Assembly (NCBI GenBank): GCA_905250885.1
Contig: CAJNOQ010000031.1
Span: 33,106-97,105 of the forward strand
Source of the DNA: Didymodactylos carnosus
Taxonomy: Eukaryota; Rotifera; Eurotatoria; Philodinida; Philodinidae
Length of the DNA stretch: 64,000 nt
Direction: 5' to 3'
Positions within the stretch are counted from its first letter, which is position 1; each line of letters opens with the position of its first letter. The position numbers and the translations under genes were made by a program. The notes under the pieces are model-generated. The model did no database searches and was not told where the DNA came from. It saw nothing but the letters and a program-made list of their open reading frames with translations. Of this stretch, positions 1 through 13,565 are shown piece by piece.

Positions 1-3
1 CCT

Positions 4-1013
4 AAAAGGGTTTCTCTCCATATTGCTTCTTTCAAAAGTTATGAATTTTCTTTCTTTGCCTGCATCGTACCTCATACAAAACTAAAAAGTTCATAACTTT
101 GCAATAATAGCGAGTTAAGATCTGAAACTTTTTGCTATAGTGGTACTAATCGTATACCAATAATTCAGAAGATTTCAGCCTTTCAACTCTCGCAAGTTAT
201 CGATTTTTCACTAGCTTAAGGAAAACCATGTAATGTAATATTCCCTAAAATTTTTTTTCGAATAGCAGCCACTGTATTCGAGAGCCCGCTATAAAAAAAC
301 ACGTAGTTGATCGATCACCATGAGAGTATCCACTGGTTTCCACTGTGTAAATGTATCGTACTATATAACACAGCGTTTTTCTTTTTGTTTTATATTTTTG
401 TCACTGTAACTAATGCTAAAACATGAACAAAATGTATTCTAATATTTTCTAATAGCATTAACAGCATTTCCGCATCTCGGCTTATATCTGCTGCTGTTTG
501 ATCCGATGAAAAACGTTTCGAAACTAAATTTGCTAAAATTTCTAAAACGCAATGGAGATTTAGCATGCTGTTATCGCTGTGATAAGATGGTAGCGAATGG
601 CAAAAGAAATACGTTCCATATATCTCTTTTTTTCTTTGTGACAAAATGAGAAAACACTCACGTGATAAAGCGAATTAGATATATATATTCCTTTTCTGGT
701 AAATCATTTTCAGTCAAAAGAGAGTTTGGAAACACCTATGTTTAAGAGTAGTAGAACAAACATAGTTCAGCTGAAAACATGACTTTAGATGCTTTTCCTT
801 AAGCTAGTAAAAATCGGTAACTCGCGAGAGTTAAAAGGCTGAAACCTTCTAGATTATTGACAGACGATTAGTACCAATATAGCAAAAAGTTTCAGATTTT
901 AACTCGTTATTATTGCAAAGTTATGTACTTTTTAGTTTTGTATGATATATGATGCAGGCAAAGAAAAAACATTCATAACTTTTGAAAGAAGCAATATGGG
1001 GAAAAACCCTTTC
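4..1013. mobile_element. Non-autonomous DNA element with ~220-bp inverted repeats
   Basis: Positions about 4-225 and 790-1013 are near-complete reverse complements; for example, the left arm's TATTGCTTCTTTCAAAAGTT is mirrored near 980-1005. The ends read AAAGGGTTT on the left and AAACCCTTT on the right. The ~560-bp interior has only a short minus-strand ORF (390-644) without recognisable domains. No transposase is visible, so this looks like a MITE-like or foldback element mobilised in trans. The left edge coincides with the window edge, so its true end and target-site duplication cannot be judged. Confidence 0.75.
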
Positions 1014-2942
1014 AGAACACTGCCCTCTATCTATCAGTAAAGATTATTGAAATCGGAGGTTATCACCTGAAGATGTTCCCTCGTCAGAAAAATTTTCCAT
1101 AGATGACTAATTTCAGAACGATAGTAAATGAAAAAAAGATTTTTGGAGACTGACAGATCGTTATGCATAATTTTCAAAGATTTGTTGATTTTTACCGCGG
1201 AGCATGCGCAAAATATTTTTAGAGGTTATAATTCTGTCGTCGCTTTCGATTAAAGAATGAAAATCTACCCTCTCAGTTAGATACTCTAAAATATTTTAAG
1301 AAGTTAAAGCTGACACCTATTCAACTGGGTAAGTAATTTTTTTCAGCTTCTGAGTGATTCATATTTTTCCTACCGTTTTCTTCACATTGTCGACGAATTG
1401 TAAAAAACACGATGAAGCAACGAAATAGATGGAAGTGGCAACCTCATTTTCAGTGTTCAATCAGTTTAAAACATGAAATTACTCAGAAAAAGAAAACTCG
1501 AGTTACTCAGCAGACTTCCGCTCACTCGCAAAATTTGTATCGAAAACGGTGAGCTCCACGATAAGAAATCTTGAAAATGGGAAAAGTTCGTTATAACTGT
1601 CTTTCAACATGCAAATCATTGTATGTACTTACTTGAGAAATAATTATTCATTATCATTGCAACGACGGATACACTTTTCTCAAACGCCACTCGAATAAAA
1701 TTTAATATAAATTGTAGTGAAAACATTACCAATTAGATCTTGTGCTTCAAACATCTAGTTTTATCGATAAGTCTTAAACTGGAAACGCCTGTTTTCTCTA
1801 TTTCGTTTCATAGAAATATCAAATAAACAAATATATAAACAGAAGAGAACTAAACGAGAGACAAACAAACATATGAGCAACAAAAAAGACAAAAAAACAA
1901 CAACAACAGCAACAAAAATAATGAAATGTATAATAAAACTCAAAATGAAATCGGTTCTTGTTTATCTTCTTCTTTCAATTGTTTTATATATACATCATCA
2001 AAAAGAACAATGAAAGAGAAGACGAAGAATGTTAAGACGAACAATAGTAGTTGTTAATGAAAGAGAAATATTTCACAAAGAGCATACAAAATAAGACAAA
2101 ACTGTTATTTTAATCAGATTATGAAGATAAAAACTAATCAGACAGAAGAATATATTTTTTTTCTCGACATTTGAATTCATCTATCTAAGATGTTCAGTTC
2201 TACAACAGAGATACTAATTTTAAAATTCTCCATGTAAAATATTATGTTTAAACAATAAGTAAATGTTTACAATATATCGCAGTTTTACAATAAGTTTTCA
2301 TAATTAAATAACTAAAGTGACTAGTGAAAAGTAATAACTATTTTCTCTTAGTTTGATATAAGATGGGTAACATTGATATTTTGTTTTTTGGTTTTTTTTG
2401 ACATTGTGATCAAATAAATGCCTATTTGCATAGAAAATGTTGCCATGAATTCAAGGAGCTTGAGTATGAGACAAGAAGAAACTTTCAGTATAAGAAAAGT
2501 TATCTGTTCATTAGATATTAAAGATGATGGTGGGTGTATGTTAGTAATAAACTTTAACCAAAAGAAAAAAGCGAATAGAGTAGAAATTATATTGAAGATA
2601 CTGACATATATTATTGTTTTTGTTTAAAAAAAAAAAATGCATATAAAAGAAAAACTAATAATGTTTTGCTCAAAAAAAATAATAATAAAGTTTTGTGGCA
2701 ACAACGCGAAGAAGAAGAAAAAATTCAAACATACACACACTTGCACACGATTTTTCTAATTCTAATGGAACTTTTTCGATATGAAAAAAAAATAATAGTG
2801 CGCACGAATCGACGTGTTCAACATATAATTCATCCGTATTAAGAAATAATGAACAAAATCTTTCATTTTAACAACAGGAAGAAAAACGTGTACAAAAACT
2901 TTTTTAATATATATATATATATAAATAAATAAAAAATGTTTT
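1014..2942. other. Gene-free AT-rich stretch downstream of SLMAP
   Basis: No ORF here shows a recognisable domain. The 69-codon plus-strand ORF at 2418-2627 and the minus-strand ORF at 1761-1943 are low-complexity. The stretch has A-runs and a short (AT)n tract near 2908-2925. The last few hundred bases probably hold the SLMAP 3' UTR, but no confident poly(A) site was picked. Confidence 0.5.
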
Positions 2943-5900
2943 TTAATATGTGGCAGTTATTTTTGATAATATTGGATAAAATGCGGCGACAAATGCAATC
3001 GCCAGTATTCCAACAGGTACTATTGAACAAACGGAAATCTAAATAAAATACAAAGATTATATATATATAAACTAAAAAAAGAAAAAAGAATAAATATTTT
3101 GTTATTTTTTACTGTTTTTGTCCGAATTGAAAGTTCTTCATATTCATTTGCTGTTTCTTCGAGTACCGTTTGTAATTCAGCACAATGATTTTCGAGTTTT
3201 TGAATATAACTTCGAGACTCTTCAAGCTAAAATGAATAATATTTTTCAGTTTTATTTGAACAAATTTCATAGTGATAACTAATGTAATGTAGAGACTCTA
3301 CCTTATCCTGATATTGATCGACTTCTTTCTGTGAATCAGTTAAATTATGTTTAATTTTGATTTCACTCGATTCAAGTGCATTTTTTAGCGTTTGTAATTC
3401 TTCATATGTATCTTGTAGACGATTATATTCCGATGATAATTGTAAATTTTCTTGTCGAGAGCTAAAACAATCAGAAGAAGAAAAAAGAAAAAATAGTCGA
3501 GAAAAACAGAGTTAAATGTTGATATCACATACCTTTTCATATCATTTTCTATTTTAACAATTCGATTTTTTAACTGTGCACATTCATCTCTCAATTGTAC
3601 AAAATCATTCATTTGATGTTCACTCGTTTCTGATTCTGAATTCGAAGAAATTTTTGGTGATAAAGATGAAAATCCATTTGTATTGGTACGTGATGATGTT
3701 GTTTTCACAGATATTAAAGATGATGGATAAGCACCATTTGGCAATGAAGATGATGATTGTACAGTGGTACGTGTTGATAATTTTAAATCATCACTCAATG
3801 AACTCCATGTCACTTTTAAATGTTCAATATCCGATGTTAATTTATCTAATTCATTTTGTTTAGTCAAAATTGTTCCATTTAAATCATTTAATTCTTTTTG
3901 TTTTGTTACGAGTGGGGATTCAGTAGTATTGTTCAATTTACTATCGTCTTGTTTTTGTTTTAATAATTGATCATATTGTTCTTTTAATTGTTGAAATTCA
4001 ATACGTAATACTGAACATTCTCGTGTTACAACTTCTAATCGATTACGTTCGGAATAATATTGTTCTTCCATATCGTTAAGACGTTCTAAAAACAAAAATA
4101 CAAAATAGAGATAGATCATAAAGCCAATTATCGACTAGCTGTGTATGATACTGAAAGCAAAAGCGTGAAGCAATGAATTTTTATGAAGCCTTTTCTACGA
4201 CAATAAAAATATGATAGAACTTCTAAACAATTTCATTAATAACTAGACCAATATTGTTCACATTTTCTGATGGCTAATACGAAATATGATATATTTTATT
4301 AAATGACATGTAGTGAATACTACTGGGACTATTGTAAACTAAACAATATTGCGTTCAACGACTAATAGAAGCAAAAAAACACTATACGATAAACTACAGC
4401 TTGTTTCTAAATTTTTATTGTGTCTGTGTATTAAACCTACTTCGAACGAAACACATTTCATTCTGTTTATCAAGGAGAAGTAGCTTCTCCTTATCTAATT
4501 TAACTGAACACATTGACGGGAAAAAAGTAGAGAAATAGTTAAGTAGTACACAACATATGTGAATGAATAACGTACCTTTTGTTTCATTTAAGTGTTGACG
4601 AATCAGTTCAGATACTTTCTCTTCATTTTCCAGTAAACCTAAACGGAAACAATCAATCATATAAATCATTGATACGATACTAAGAAAAAAAGAAAACATA
4701 CATTTATATTGTACACATTCTTTTTCTTTCAAAGCTAATCTGGCATTTAATTCGTCTAAAACGGAAAAAATTAAAAATATTTGATTTTACCAGAAAATGA
4801 AACGTTTCATACCAGTATCATTTTTATGTGATTTTGTTTCGTCGGCAAACGCCACTGTTGTTAAAGAAGGAGAAACGGGTGCAAGTGATACAGGATGAAG
4901 TGGTTTTATTTCGTTAGTATTTGTTAGTTTGTGATCCTTTTCTTCAATAACGTCATGATTCTTCCCTGATTGATATTTATCTTCTTCTTTTTGGGTAGAT
5001 AATGTTTTGTTTTCATGTTGAGATAGAAAAGATTGTTGATCATTCACAACTGGAGTTTTATCACCACGTTCAAAATTATACCAACTTTGTATCACATTAT
5101 CTAATAATACATAAATAATACACATAATAATGAACTCGTTTTTACAGATATTAAAATCTAGTATCTAAATCTAGTATTTACATCTTGAATAGTAAAGCTA
5201 TCGAAACTAGTTGAAGAACTGGATGAACATCAGATATAAAAAAGCTCTCGCATAAGACTACCCCTAAGATATGTGATTAATTCGAACCTAAATCTTTCTC
5301 TTGTTCGTCTTCATCTTCATCGTCCTAGAAAAGATAACATTGAAAAAATTTAAAAATTCTGTATTAAATTAAATGCCTTTTATTACCTCATTGCCATTTT
5401 CATTTGACTCTGGATTCACTTGCATATTCGGTCCAGCATCTAGAAAAAGACAGACATAGGTAAAGTCTATGCTTTAAAATAAAATCATGGAACGCACCAT
5501 CATTCGTATTTTCTGAATTAACATTGTAATTTTCTCCTTCATCATTCTGATTCTGTTTCGGTCTCATGACAACATCATCATCGTCATTGTTATCGTAATC
5601 AACATTATTATTGGCTGGTAAATCAGTTTGTTGTTTTTGGAATTCATTCATTGCATCTACAAACAATGGGAACGTCAAAACGATTATAAACATATTTAGA
5701 CTGTCTATTAACCTTTCGAAGATGAATGTACACGAAATCTACCTCTTGTCTCAACAATGTTTAATCCACTCTACAACAAAAGATGATGAAAATAATGATG
5801 TACTATTAAGCGGTAGGATTAATCTTGTACCTGTTCATTATTACTATTATTCATTATTTTTTGTTGTTGTTCCTGTAGTTCTTCAAGTTTCTGTGTACGA

Positions 5901-7920
5901 AGAAAATATTCCTGAAAATCAGATTCAATACGATTCCGTTCATAATCAAGTTCGGTACATCGTGTTTGTGACTCCTAAAAATGAATAATTTTATTTTCAC
6001 AAAACATACAGTTAGAATGCCTGTTTTGAACATTCGAATATGGAGATACGATAAAAATATACTCTATTATTTAGTTGTTAATAACAGAACATAACATACA
6101 TCACATAATAGAACAGGCATAGATCGTATTATTTCTATTCAAATGAAACTGCAACACATCTTACTCTTAGTTTTTGCTCGAAGTCAATAAGTAGATTTCG
6201 TTGTTCATCAATTTGATTAACTAAATGATGAATTTCTTGTTTTTGTTGTTCATTTTGTTCTTCCATACGTTTTAATTCGTCCTGAGCTAATTGTAGTGTG
6301 CACTATAACAAATTACATTAAAATAACTAATTTAGTAGAAGAACAAAGGAAGAGTCAATGACCTACTTCCAAATTTCGTACACGACTAACAGCATCCGTT
6401 TTTTCTAGTAGTGCTTGTTCAAGTTTAATCTAAGTTGAAAATATAAAATCAAACGTTTGACTCTCACAACTGCACCACTATACTTTTGCTTCGTCTTCGT
6501 ATTTCATTCGTGTTTGTGTTAACTGAATAATTTCTTGTTTTACTGTATCTTCATTTGGATGCTAAAAATGGCGTATAATTTTGTGGTTGTCTCGTTTGAG
6601 ATTGACTTACTCTTAGCACTTACTTTTACATGATATGCACGAATCTGATCTTCAAGAGCATTTATTCTTGCTAAAAGGCGATCTTCATCAATAACTGCCT
6701 AGATAAACAAATAGAATGGATTTATTAATTTGAAAAACAAACACTCAGTTGTTGAAAATACCTGCCAACCATCATTAGATGCTTTTTGTGTATCTTGAAG
6801 TACATTTTGTAAATAAGATAATTTTTGTTCAAGTTGTTGTTCACGCTGAAGAGCTTCCTGAATAAAACACAAATATGGTTGAGTTGACCATATAAAGTGT
6901 CTCATGCGACTTACTTGAAGATATTGAGCTAATTCATATAAACTACGAGTATTCATGTCTAGATCTTTCTGCTGAGTTATTGAATGACTACTCAAGCTAG
7001 AATTGAAAGAGAGAACTATTATTTTATTGATCATCTCTGAAATCTCCCATCCACAATATTCCCATATTTTAATGTATATACCTGCGAGGTAAGGCTTCAC
7101 TGCCATCACTGTGATATAGTTTTGCTTCGATAATAATACAATTATGAGTAGCTAAATAAAAAAGTTGTGTAAATATCTGACAATTTCAATGTCATTTAAA
7201 GATTTGTCTAAATTTTAAAAGTATTGGTACCTCTATCGTAGAAAAAATGGTAAAAATCACATAGAACTATCGAGTAGAATAACTTTCAATATATCCCGTT
7301 GTATAGGGTTATAATTTGACTCATTATTAAAAATATGCGAATATAATACTTTCTGTACTTTTTCTATTGTTTTCCGTAACATCTACACCAAACTGGACAA
7401 TATCGCCGCTAAATATTTCAAATGGTAAACTTTCTTCGTTACATTTTCCTAAACGTTGATTATTCACGAACGTTCCATTTGAACTTTTAGTATCTTGTAG
7501 ATAAAACTAAAAAATTAAAGATAGAAAACAAACAAAAATAAATAATAATTTATAAAGAGCTACTTATTATTTGTTACGTACTTTCCCGTTTTCATACCAC
7601 AATTTTGCATGCTGTCTCGATAAGACTTTACAATCAAATATGGCATTATTCTGTAATGCTTTCAAACGAGCCACAGCTCGTCCAACTTTAACTGGCTCTG
7701 TTAATGGTATACGTCTCTCTTGAAATGGATGTGAATTTGGACGACAAAAAAATACTGTACATGGATATGGATTTTGTGATTGTTGTTGTTGAGAAGATGA
7801 TGATAACGATGAACTACTATTATTATCTTCGATCATCGTCATCATTAATACATCATTCGAATATGAACCATTTGTATTTTCAAATAGAAAACAGGATGAA
7901 GGGGAATGATTATTGTCCAT
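2943..7920 (-). CDS. SLMAP: SLMAP: FHA-domain, coiled-coil, tail-anchored protein
   Basis: Sarcolemma membrane-associated protein is a tail-anchored coiled-coil protein; in animals it is the FHA subunit that links STRIPAK phosphatase to MST/Hippo kinases. The exons I infer are 7582-7920, 7359-7506, 7082-7151, 6915-6996, 6762-6857, 6624-6698, 6484-6561, 6367-6429, 6165-6302, 5831-5974, 5743-5770, 5498-5656, 5387-5439, 5288-5324, 4813-5100, 4702-4755, 4576-4638, 3533-4085, 3302-3461, 3113-3226 and 2943-3038. All phases agree and sum to 945 residues (human about 830). The FHA domain follows a ~50-residue Ser/Gln-rich leader: [32 protein letters not shown], then SSNGTF. Next come ELAQYLQ and [13 protein letters not shown], as in vertebrate SLMAP, then coiled coil, and a C-terminal hydrophobic anchor ([16 protein letters not shown]). 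Exon 5288-5324 uses a weak donor (GTTCGA), and reading through it gives a stop within a few codons. Confidence 0.9.
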
Positions 7921-8418
7921 CTATTCAAACAGAAATTATATTCTTTAAAAATGTAAAATCTTTTGTATCAGTATCTAATACTTACCCACGATGCTTATCT
8001 TTTTATCCATTGGGTTAAATGTAAAAATAAATTGGAAGATCTACTAATCATGATAATCGATTGACCGAGGAACTTTTAATTTCAAATCTAGAAAAATGAA
8101 ACATAAATATACTCATATTTTTTGTAGTCTCATAGATAAAAAATAATCAAGATATCAAGTCTCTCTTCCATTATGATTAAATTAAAAATATTTGATATTA
8201 AATAGAAAGTAGACTCGAAAAGTGGATTTACTTAACATAAAAAAATATCAAAAATTACATAGTTTTTGTTTTGAAAAAATATATACAGTAATTCTACCAT
8301 AAATATCGCAACAAAAACTATCTAAAACAAATTAACAAATTAAAAATATATACAAATATATAAACACAGAGATAAACGGTAGATGGAATGTTCTTTTAGT
8401 ATTACAGAGAAAAGGTTT
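7921..8418. other. Spacer between SLMAP and the KLHL gene
   Basis: This is about 500 bp of AT-rich sequence upstream of the SLMAP start and downstream of the KLHL stop codon, both genes being on the minus strand. It should hold the SLMAP promoter/5' UTR and the KLHL 3' UTR. No distinct motif could be supported. Confidence 0.5.
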
Positions 8419-10972
8419 TTAATGATTCATGTTCGGTACTGTTGTTATTATTGCGGAGTTATCAATAAGAGGAGAAGCACAGACGGTTGTCGTTGAATTA
8501 TTTGTGATATTCTTGTCTGTATTATTAAGAGCAGATTTCGGAAATCTTAGTTGTACGGTTGGGCAATATCTCGCCCGTTCATGCACTACTGGAGCTTTAA
8601 TCCATTTTTGTTCGTCAAGATTATAATAATAACCTTCTTGCATAACAATAAATGAGTTCGATGTATGAAACACAGAAATATAGATACGTCGTCCAACTGT
8701 GCCTAAACTCTGTGGCCACGTTTTTGATATTGCACCCGGTATATTCGTTAATATTGTCCATTGATCGTTTTTAACATCATAACTTTCAATGCTCAACATA
8801 CCGTTACCATCGTCATCAAATCCTCCGATAGCTAAAATAGTTTTAAATATTTTGATAAAAATTAAAAAAAAGAAAACTATTCTTTTAGAGTTTGACAAGA
8901 ATAAAATAAAGTTACTTACCCAGTATTCTTTGATCGAATACAGTCATATTATGTGTTGTTCTTGCACTCAGCATACTTGCTCGTCGTTCTAATTGCTTTT
9001 TGTTTATATCAAAACAATAAAAATCAGCTATTTTCGACCTATAAATTTATACTGAACAAAATGAAATATTGCAGAATAAAAATCATACTTTCATTGAATA
9101 TAAAACAGCTATTTTTGCAAATAGTAGAATAAAATTTTTAATAAAAATGCTCCGAGAATACTTATCACTTGAAGAAAAAATTCTCTCAGTTGTTCGAATT
9201 ACTTACCATTGTCCATTTTTTCCTCCACCTAGATAAATCTTATCATCGTATGCACAAGAGGCCAACGATGATAATTGTGGTCCATCGTTAGAAAAAGATT
9301 CCCAATGATCATTTTCAATCGAATATCTCTCAATCGTATTGACATAGACCCTAGTTGTTCGTTTAAATCCTTCAAATCCACCCATACTAAATAAAAGACA
9401 GATAGGAGATATATTTAAGAGTACTAAAAGACAACTTACATATAGATATATTTATCAATATAGGCAGCTGCAAATCTTGATCTATCATGTAATAATGGTT
9501 GTAACTTTGTCCATTCAAATGTTCTTGTTGAAAAACGATAACACGATTTATATTCTTCACTTGTTGAACGTCTTGTACCCAATACATATAAATAATTATT
9601 AACAGTTATAGCTGCAAATGGATATGGATAATTTTCTTCGAGAGGTGCCTGACAAATAGAATCCCATCGTTCACATTTTGCATTCAATGTAAATAATTCT
9701 GTTTCACCAACAGCAACAAGAACCGGCTCATTTCTAATTCGACACTGAATGGTATTTAATAATGGTTGACGTTTTGGTAAAGAATAATAGCATAGTGCAT
9801 CCAATATCAGCTGCTTACAATCATCATTTGATCTTATGATATCACTATCAATTACTTTATCCACAAGTTCCTCAGGGGTCATTAACATAAATCTAATTGA
9901 TAAAATGATCTCAACGTTAGTTTCTTTCTATATCGAAAATACAGTATCTCACTACTTTACAGCGAAAAAGTTACTGTAAATTATTCGGTGAAATAATACG
10001 ACAGAACAAAAACTAGTTATAAACAAACCTGATATGTTTCATTAATGTCGATGAATATTGTAATCTTTCTTGTCTATTACTGCTAATCCATAAACAAACC
10101 ATATTAAATAAATCGTATTCATTAATAATATCTAACGTATCTTTTTGTAATTCATGACATAATTGTTCTAAATTCAATTGTTCAAATTGTTCTCGAGCTA
10201 ATAACATTAGATCAATAAAATTTTGTGGTATAAAACTTTTTACAACTAAAAGAACATCCGCTAATGTATATAAATCAGCTATCTTATAGATATCAACACA
10301 ATTATTAATTGTTAATGATGTTATCAAAAATGTTGAACATAATTGAATAGCATCATGAATTTGTAAATGAGTAGCAGAATGTAATAGATCCATAATATTA
10401 TCAAATGTAATTGATAATACTCCACTGTATGCAAAATTTAACATTGATTGAACGCCAATCGAATTTTCAAAGCCTTTCAAAACAACATAATCCGAATAAC
10501 TTTCACTCATATTACCTAAATGTATAAATAAACAATATTAAAAAGAAATAGATAATGACAATAATATGTGATCCATTACCGCCCAGCATTGCTTTAAAAT
10601 AGTCAGAAGTAGCTATTAAAATGAATCTATGACATAAAAAAGTTTTATCATTAACAATTATTTTAAAATCACATAAATCTGGTTTATCACGCATTGAGGA
10701 TAATTTTGTTAAAAGAGTTGAAGCATAGTTTGATGTTGAAGCGTTAAATTCTAAATTTATTGGATCATCTTCATTGGTTAACACTGGATGTTTGGAGCAT
10801 AATGACAAGTGATCTAAGGATAGCTGTAAACAAAAAAATACAATGTCTAAGTAGAAAAAAAATGAGTCATTCTTTTTCTGAAAATAAAATGAAAAAAAAT
10901 TACCGTTGATGAGTAACAGGATGAGGGTGGAGGCGGTGCTGATAAAGAATGCTGTGTACATTCGTTTTGCAT
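8419..10972 (-). CDS. BTB-BACK-Kelch (KLHL-type) protein
   Basis: This is probably a substrate adaptor of cullin-3 ubiquitin ligases, as is usual for BTB-BACK-Kelch proteins. Exons: 10904-10972, 10580-10823, 10029-10515, 9440-9892, 9207-9386, 8920-9038 and 8419-8831. Phases agree and sum to 654 residues. After a Pro/Ser leader, the BTB domain has CDFKIIVNDKTFLCHRFILI and SDYFKAML. The BACK domain has NCVDIYKIADLYTL and the end signature LMKHIRFMLMTPEEL. Kelch repeats follow, with double-glycine turns at MGGFEG, LGGGKN and AIGGFDDD. A Ser/Thr/Asn-rich tail ends the protein. The subfamily is uncertain: KLHL9/13-like features were noticed, but I cannot assign an orthologue. Part of the last intron and last exon recurs at 38761-39019. 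Confidence 0.9.
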
Positions 10973-12926
10973 ATCAGACGATTAAGTAAACCTGGATGGA
11001 AGAAAGAAATCGTAATTAAAACATTTTTCAACAATTCAAAAGAAATTGAATAGAGTAATAGAGAAATATATGTGTTGTACTATAGAACATTTGTCTTTCA
11101 CTTTTCATTATTGATCTGGTATTGTGTTTTAGCTTTTCAAATCTAATGTCCATGAGAGACTTTCACCATGACTGTAAAACTCTACTCAACATTTAAACTG
11201 TTGAAATTCTATGGTGCTCTAAATTCCTTGTTTTTATACTGCGTACCTAAATTAATCTCCTTTTGAATTCAAGGAGAGTAGATTGAGAATTGTAATAAAG
11301 ATCATGGTACATATTTTTCTTGTTTGTTACTAGCTAACAAAATATCGATAATACAGATTTCTAAGCAAGAATAAACATACATAACGATATTTTATAACCT
11401 TCATGCGAAGAAACAACTCACTTCTAATTAATTATAAGAATTAATATAAACAATACAAATTATTATCTAAAAGTAAAAGTTGAACAGCACAAATCTTTTG
11501 ACAGTGAATCAAGTTTTTGTTTTACTTCAGGATTTCATTATAAAGAGCTAGCAACGTTTCTTCCATCTAGAGAGAAAGGAGGAAAAAGACCCTTAATCAT
11601 CCTGGCCAAACGAAAAGAAGAAGCCGATAGGACATTGAATCTAATTGATTTTCTAGGTCAGAGATTTCAAGTTTACTGGAATCTTTGTACATTCTGAACT
11701 AGTGGAATGCTATTACGCGACTTTACTAAGAATTTTTGCAAAACTGATTAAAAATCTTTTATTTAAACTATGACTAAAACAATTATTCTGATAGGATTGC
11801 AAATCTAACAAAAGTGCAGCAGTTTTAGATATAATGAATAGCTGATACAATAATAATTTAAGTTCAGTTAAATATCGATAAATTCTACTTCATACTACTC
11901 ATTTTAGTGTTTTTAAATAATGTACACATTTGTTAGCATCAAGTAGGTAAACAAGCCTCGAGGAACACTTAAAACTGTTCGTTATTTATGTCATCTGATC
12001 TGATGTGGAAATATTACATCAAAAATGCTAGCAGGACATGTGAGTATATAATTGATGGTTCGAGTAGCACACTCTCATACCTCACTACCTATACAAGACA
12101 TGTATTTTGTCAGTAATTGTTGTAACTATTGTTCAGTAGTATTTGATGACAGTTGCAATTTCTATTTCTCGCAACTAGATTCAATGTAAAAATTTGTTGC
12201 ACAAATAATAAAAAATAGTTACATATCAAAGATTTTTACAAAACAGCTTCTCTTGTTGTAAGAACAGCTTATCAGTCTTTAACTAAATTTCATAAACTTA
12301 TTATCGAACGTTATGCACTTTGAAAAATTGATTTAGTTGCTAGAACAGCAAATGACATGTTGAAAAAATGGTAATAAGCAACATTTAAGATGAGACGAAA
12401 TAAAAGTAGTGCCATTGACACAACTAGGAGAAAGGCCATTGAGCTTCGGTGTAATGAGCTTTTATAGAAGTTCTATTATTCTGACTAAAGTTTTTCACAG
12501 TATAATTCAATCCTGTTTCTTGAACCAATGATCGAAAAATTTTAGTTGCATTACACTAAGTAGCACATCATTTTTGTCCAAAATCATCAGATCCGTAGCT
12601 AATTCTGCTAATTTATTCTTTTCATCTCTCGTTATGTTTTTAATAAGTTCTATAACTTTTATCAAACTTCATCTTATCATTCGACATCCTGACTTAAATG
12701 ACATTCATCTATCAACTTTAATGTGCACAATTGTATCTAAAAGCTTTAGCTCAAACTAGTAAGTTATCCAGGTAGTGAAAAGAAAACGCCTTGAAGTATG
12801 CTGACATCTCTACAAATCAATCAATACACTCTAAAAAAATACCAACACCTTTTTGATTTGTTTACTTCAACATTTATCTATTTACAACAATAAAAACTTA
12901 ATAATAAATGATTAAGTTTATCTAAA
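10973..12926. other. Gene-free stretch between the KLHL gene and RPB11
   Basis: Nearly 2 kb of AT-rich sequence with no coding signal on either strand that I trust. The 61-codon plus-strand ORF at 12574-12759 has no recognisable domain. The KLHL promoter should lie near the 10973 end. Confidence 0.5.
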
Positions 12927-13280
12927 TTATTCTGCACTTGGTCGATCTTTGATAGCTAATTTAAATCTATCTTCTAACAATGACATTTCAAATATTAAAT
13001 CTTTAATAGCATTCTCCAAAGCTTCTTGTGGTGTATATGAACTTGTTGATGTTTGTACACGTAATATGACTTTATGTTCCAATGGATGTGGTACTTTATA
13101 GCCAGCAAATATCACATTAGGATCCTTCAATAATTGTGCTCGTAACATATTCGCGAGAGTATGATCTTCTTTACTTATTGTAAATACAACTGCATTTGGA
13201 ACTTTTGTGTCTTTTTCTATTAAAATCTTCTTTTCACCGTCAAGTAACAGGAATGATTCAAATGTGGCTGGTGCATTCAT
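12927..13280 (-). CDS. POLR2J: RNA polymerase II subunit RPB11
   Basis: RPB11 pairs with RPB3 in the core assembly platform of RNA polymerase II, in the nucleus; it is the eukaryotic counterpart of a bacterial alpha-subunit dimerisation domain. The single uninterrupted ORF encodes 117 residues, the same length as the human protein. Diagnostic stretches are [19 protein letters not shown] at the N terminus, [39 protein letters not shown], and a C-terminal helix with [12 protein letters not shown]. The start is fixed by the conserved MNAP N terminus. It lies 285 bp downstream of the R3HDM4 stop, on the same strand, and is the only intronless gene in the first 23 kb. Confidence 0.97.
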   Translation of the reverse strand: MNAPATFESFLLLDGEKKILIEKDTKVPNAVVFTISKEDHTLANMLRAQLLKDPNVIFAGYKVPHPLEHKVILRVQTSTSSYTPQEALENAIKDLIFEMSLLEDRFKLAIKDRPSAE

Positions 13281-13565
13281 CTGAAAATAAATAAATTTAT
13301 TTTGTTAAAAAATAGAAAAAAACGCCGAGATTTATTACTACTAGTTAGCAAAAAACAAAAAAAGAATGTGTAAGCTACACTTTTATTTGAAAATGTAATG
13401 TAAATGCATTGGATTAAAAGCAAATAAAAGACGGTATACTATAAAAAAAAAAAGCAGAATCACGCATATGAAAATACAGTACACAAGAAAGTGTCAAGTA
13501 AAAATAAGTTAATAAGTTGTAAGTCAAGTAATATATAAGGGAACAAAAAAAAAACCTGTAAAAGT

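Noticed and set aside
3576-3970. Plus-strand ORFs opposite SLMAP exon 18
   Set aside because: Shadows of the coiled-coil exon on the other strand.
8429-8992. Plus-strand ORFs over the KLHL last exons
   Set aside because: Antisense to conserved Kelch exons.
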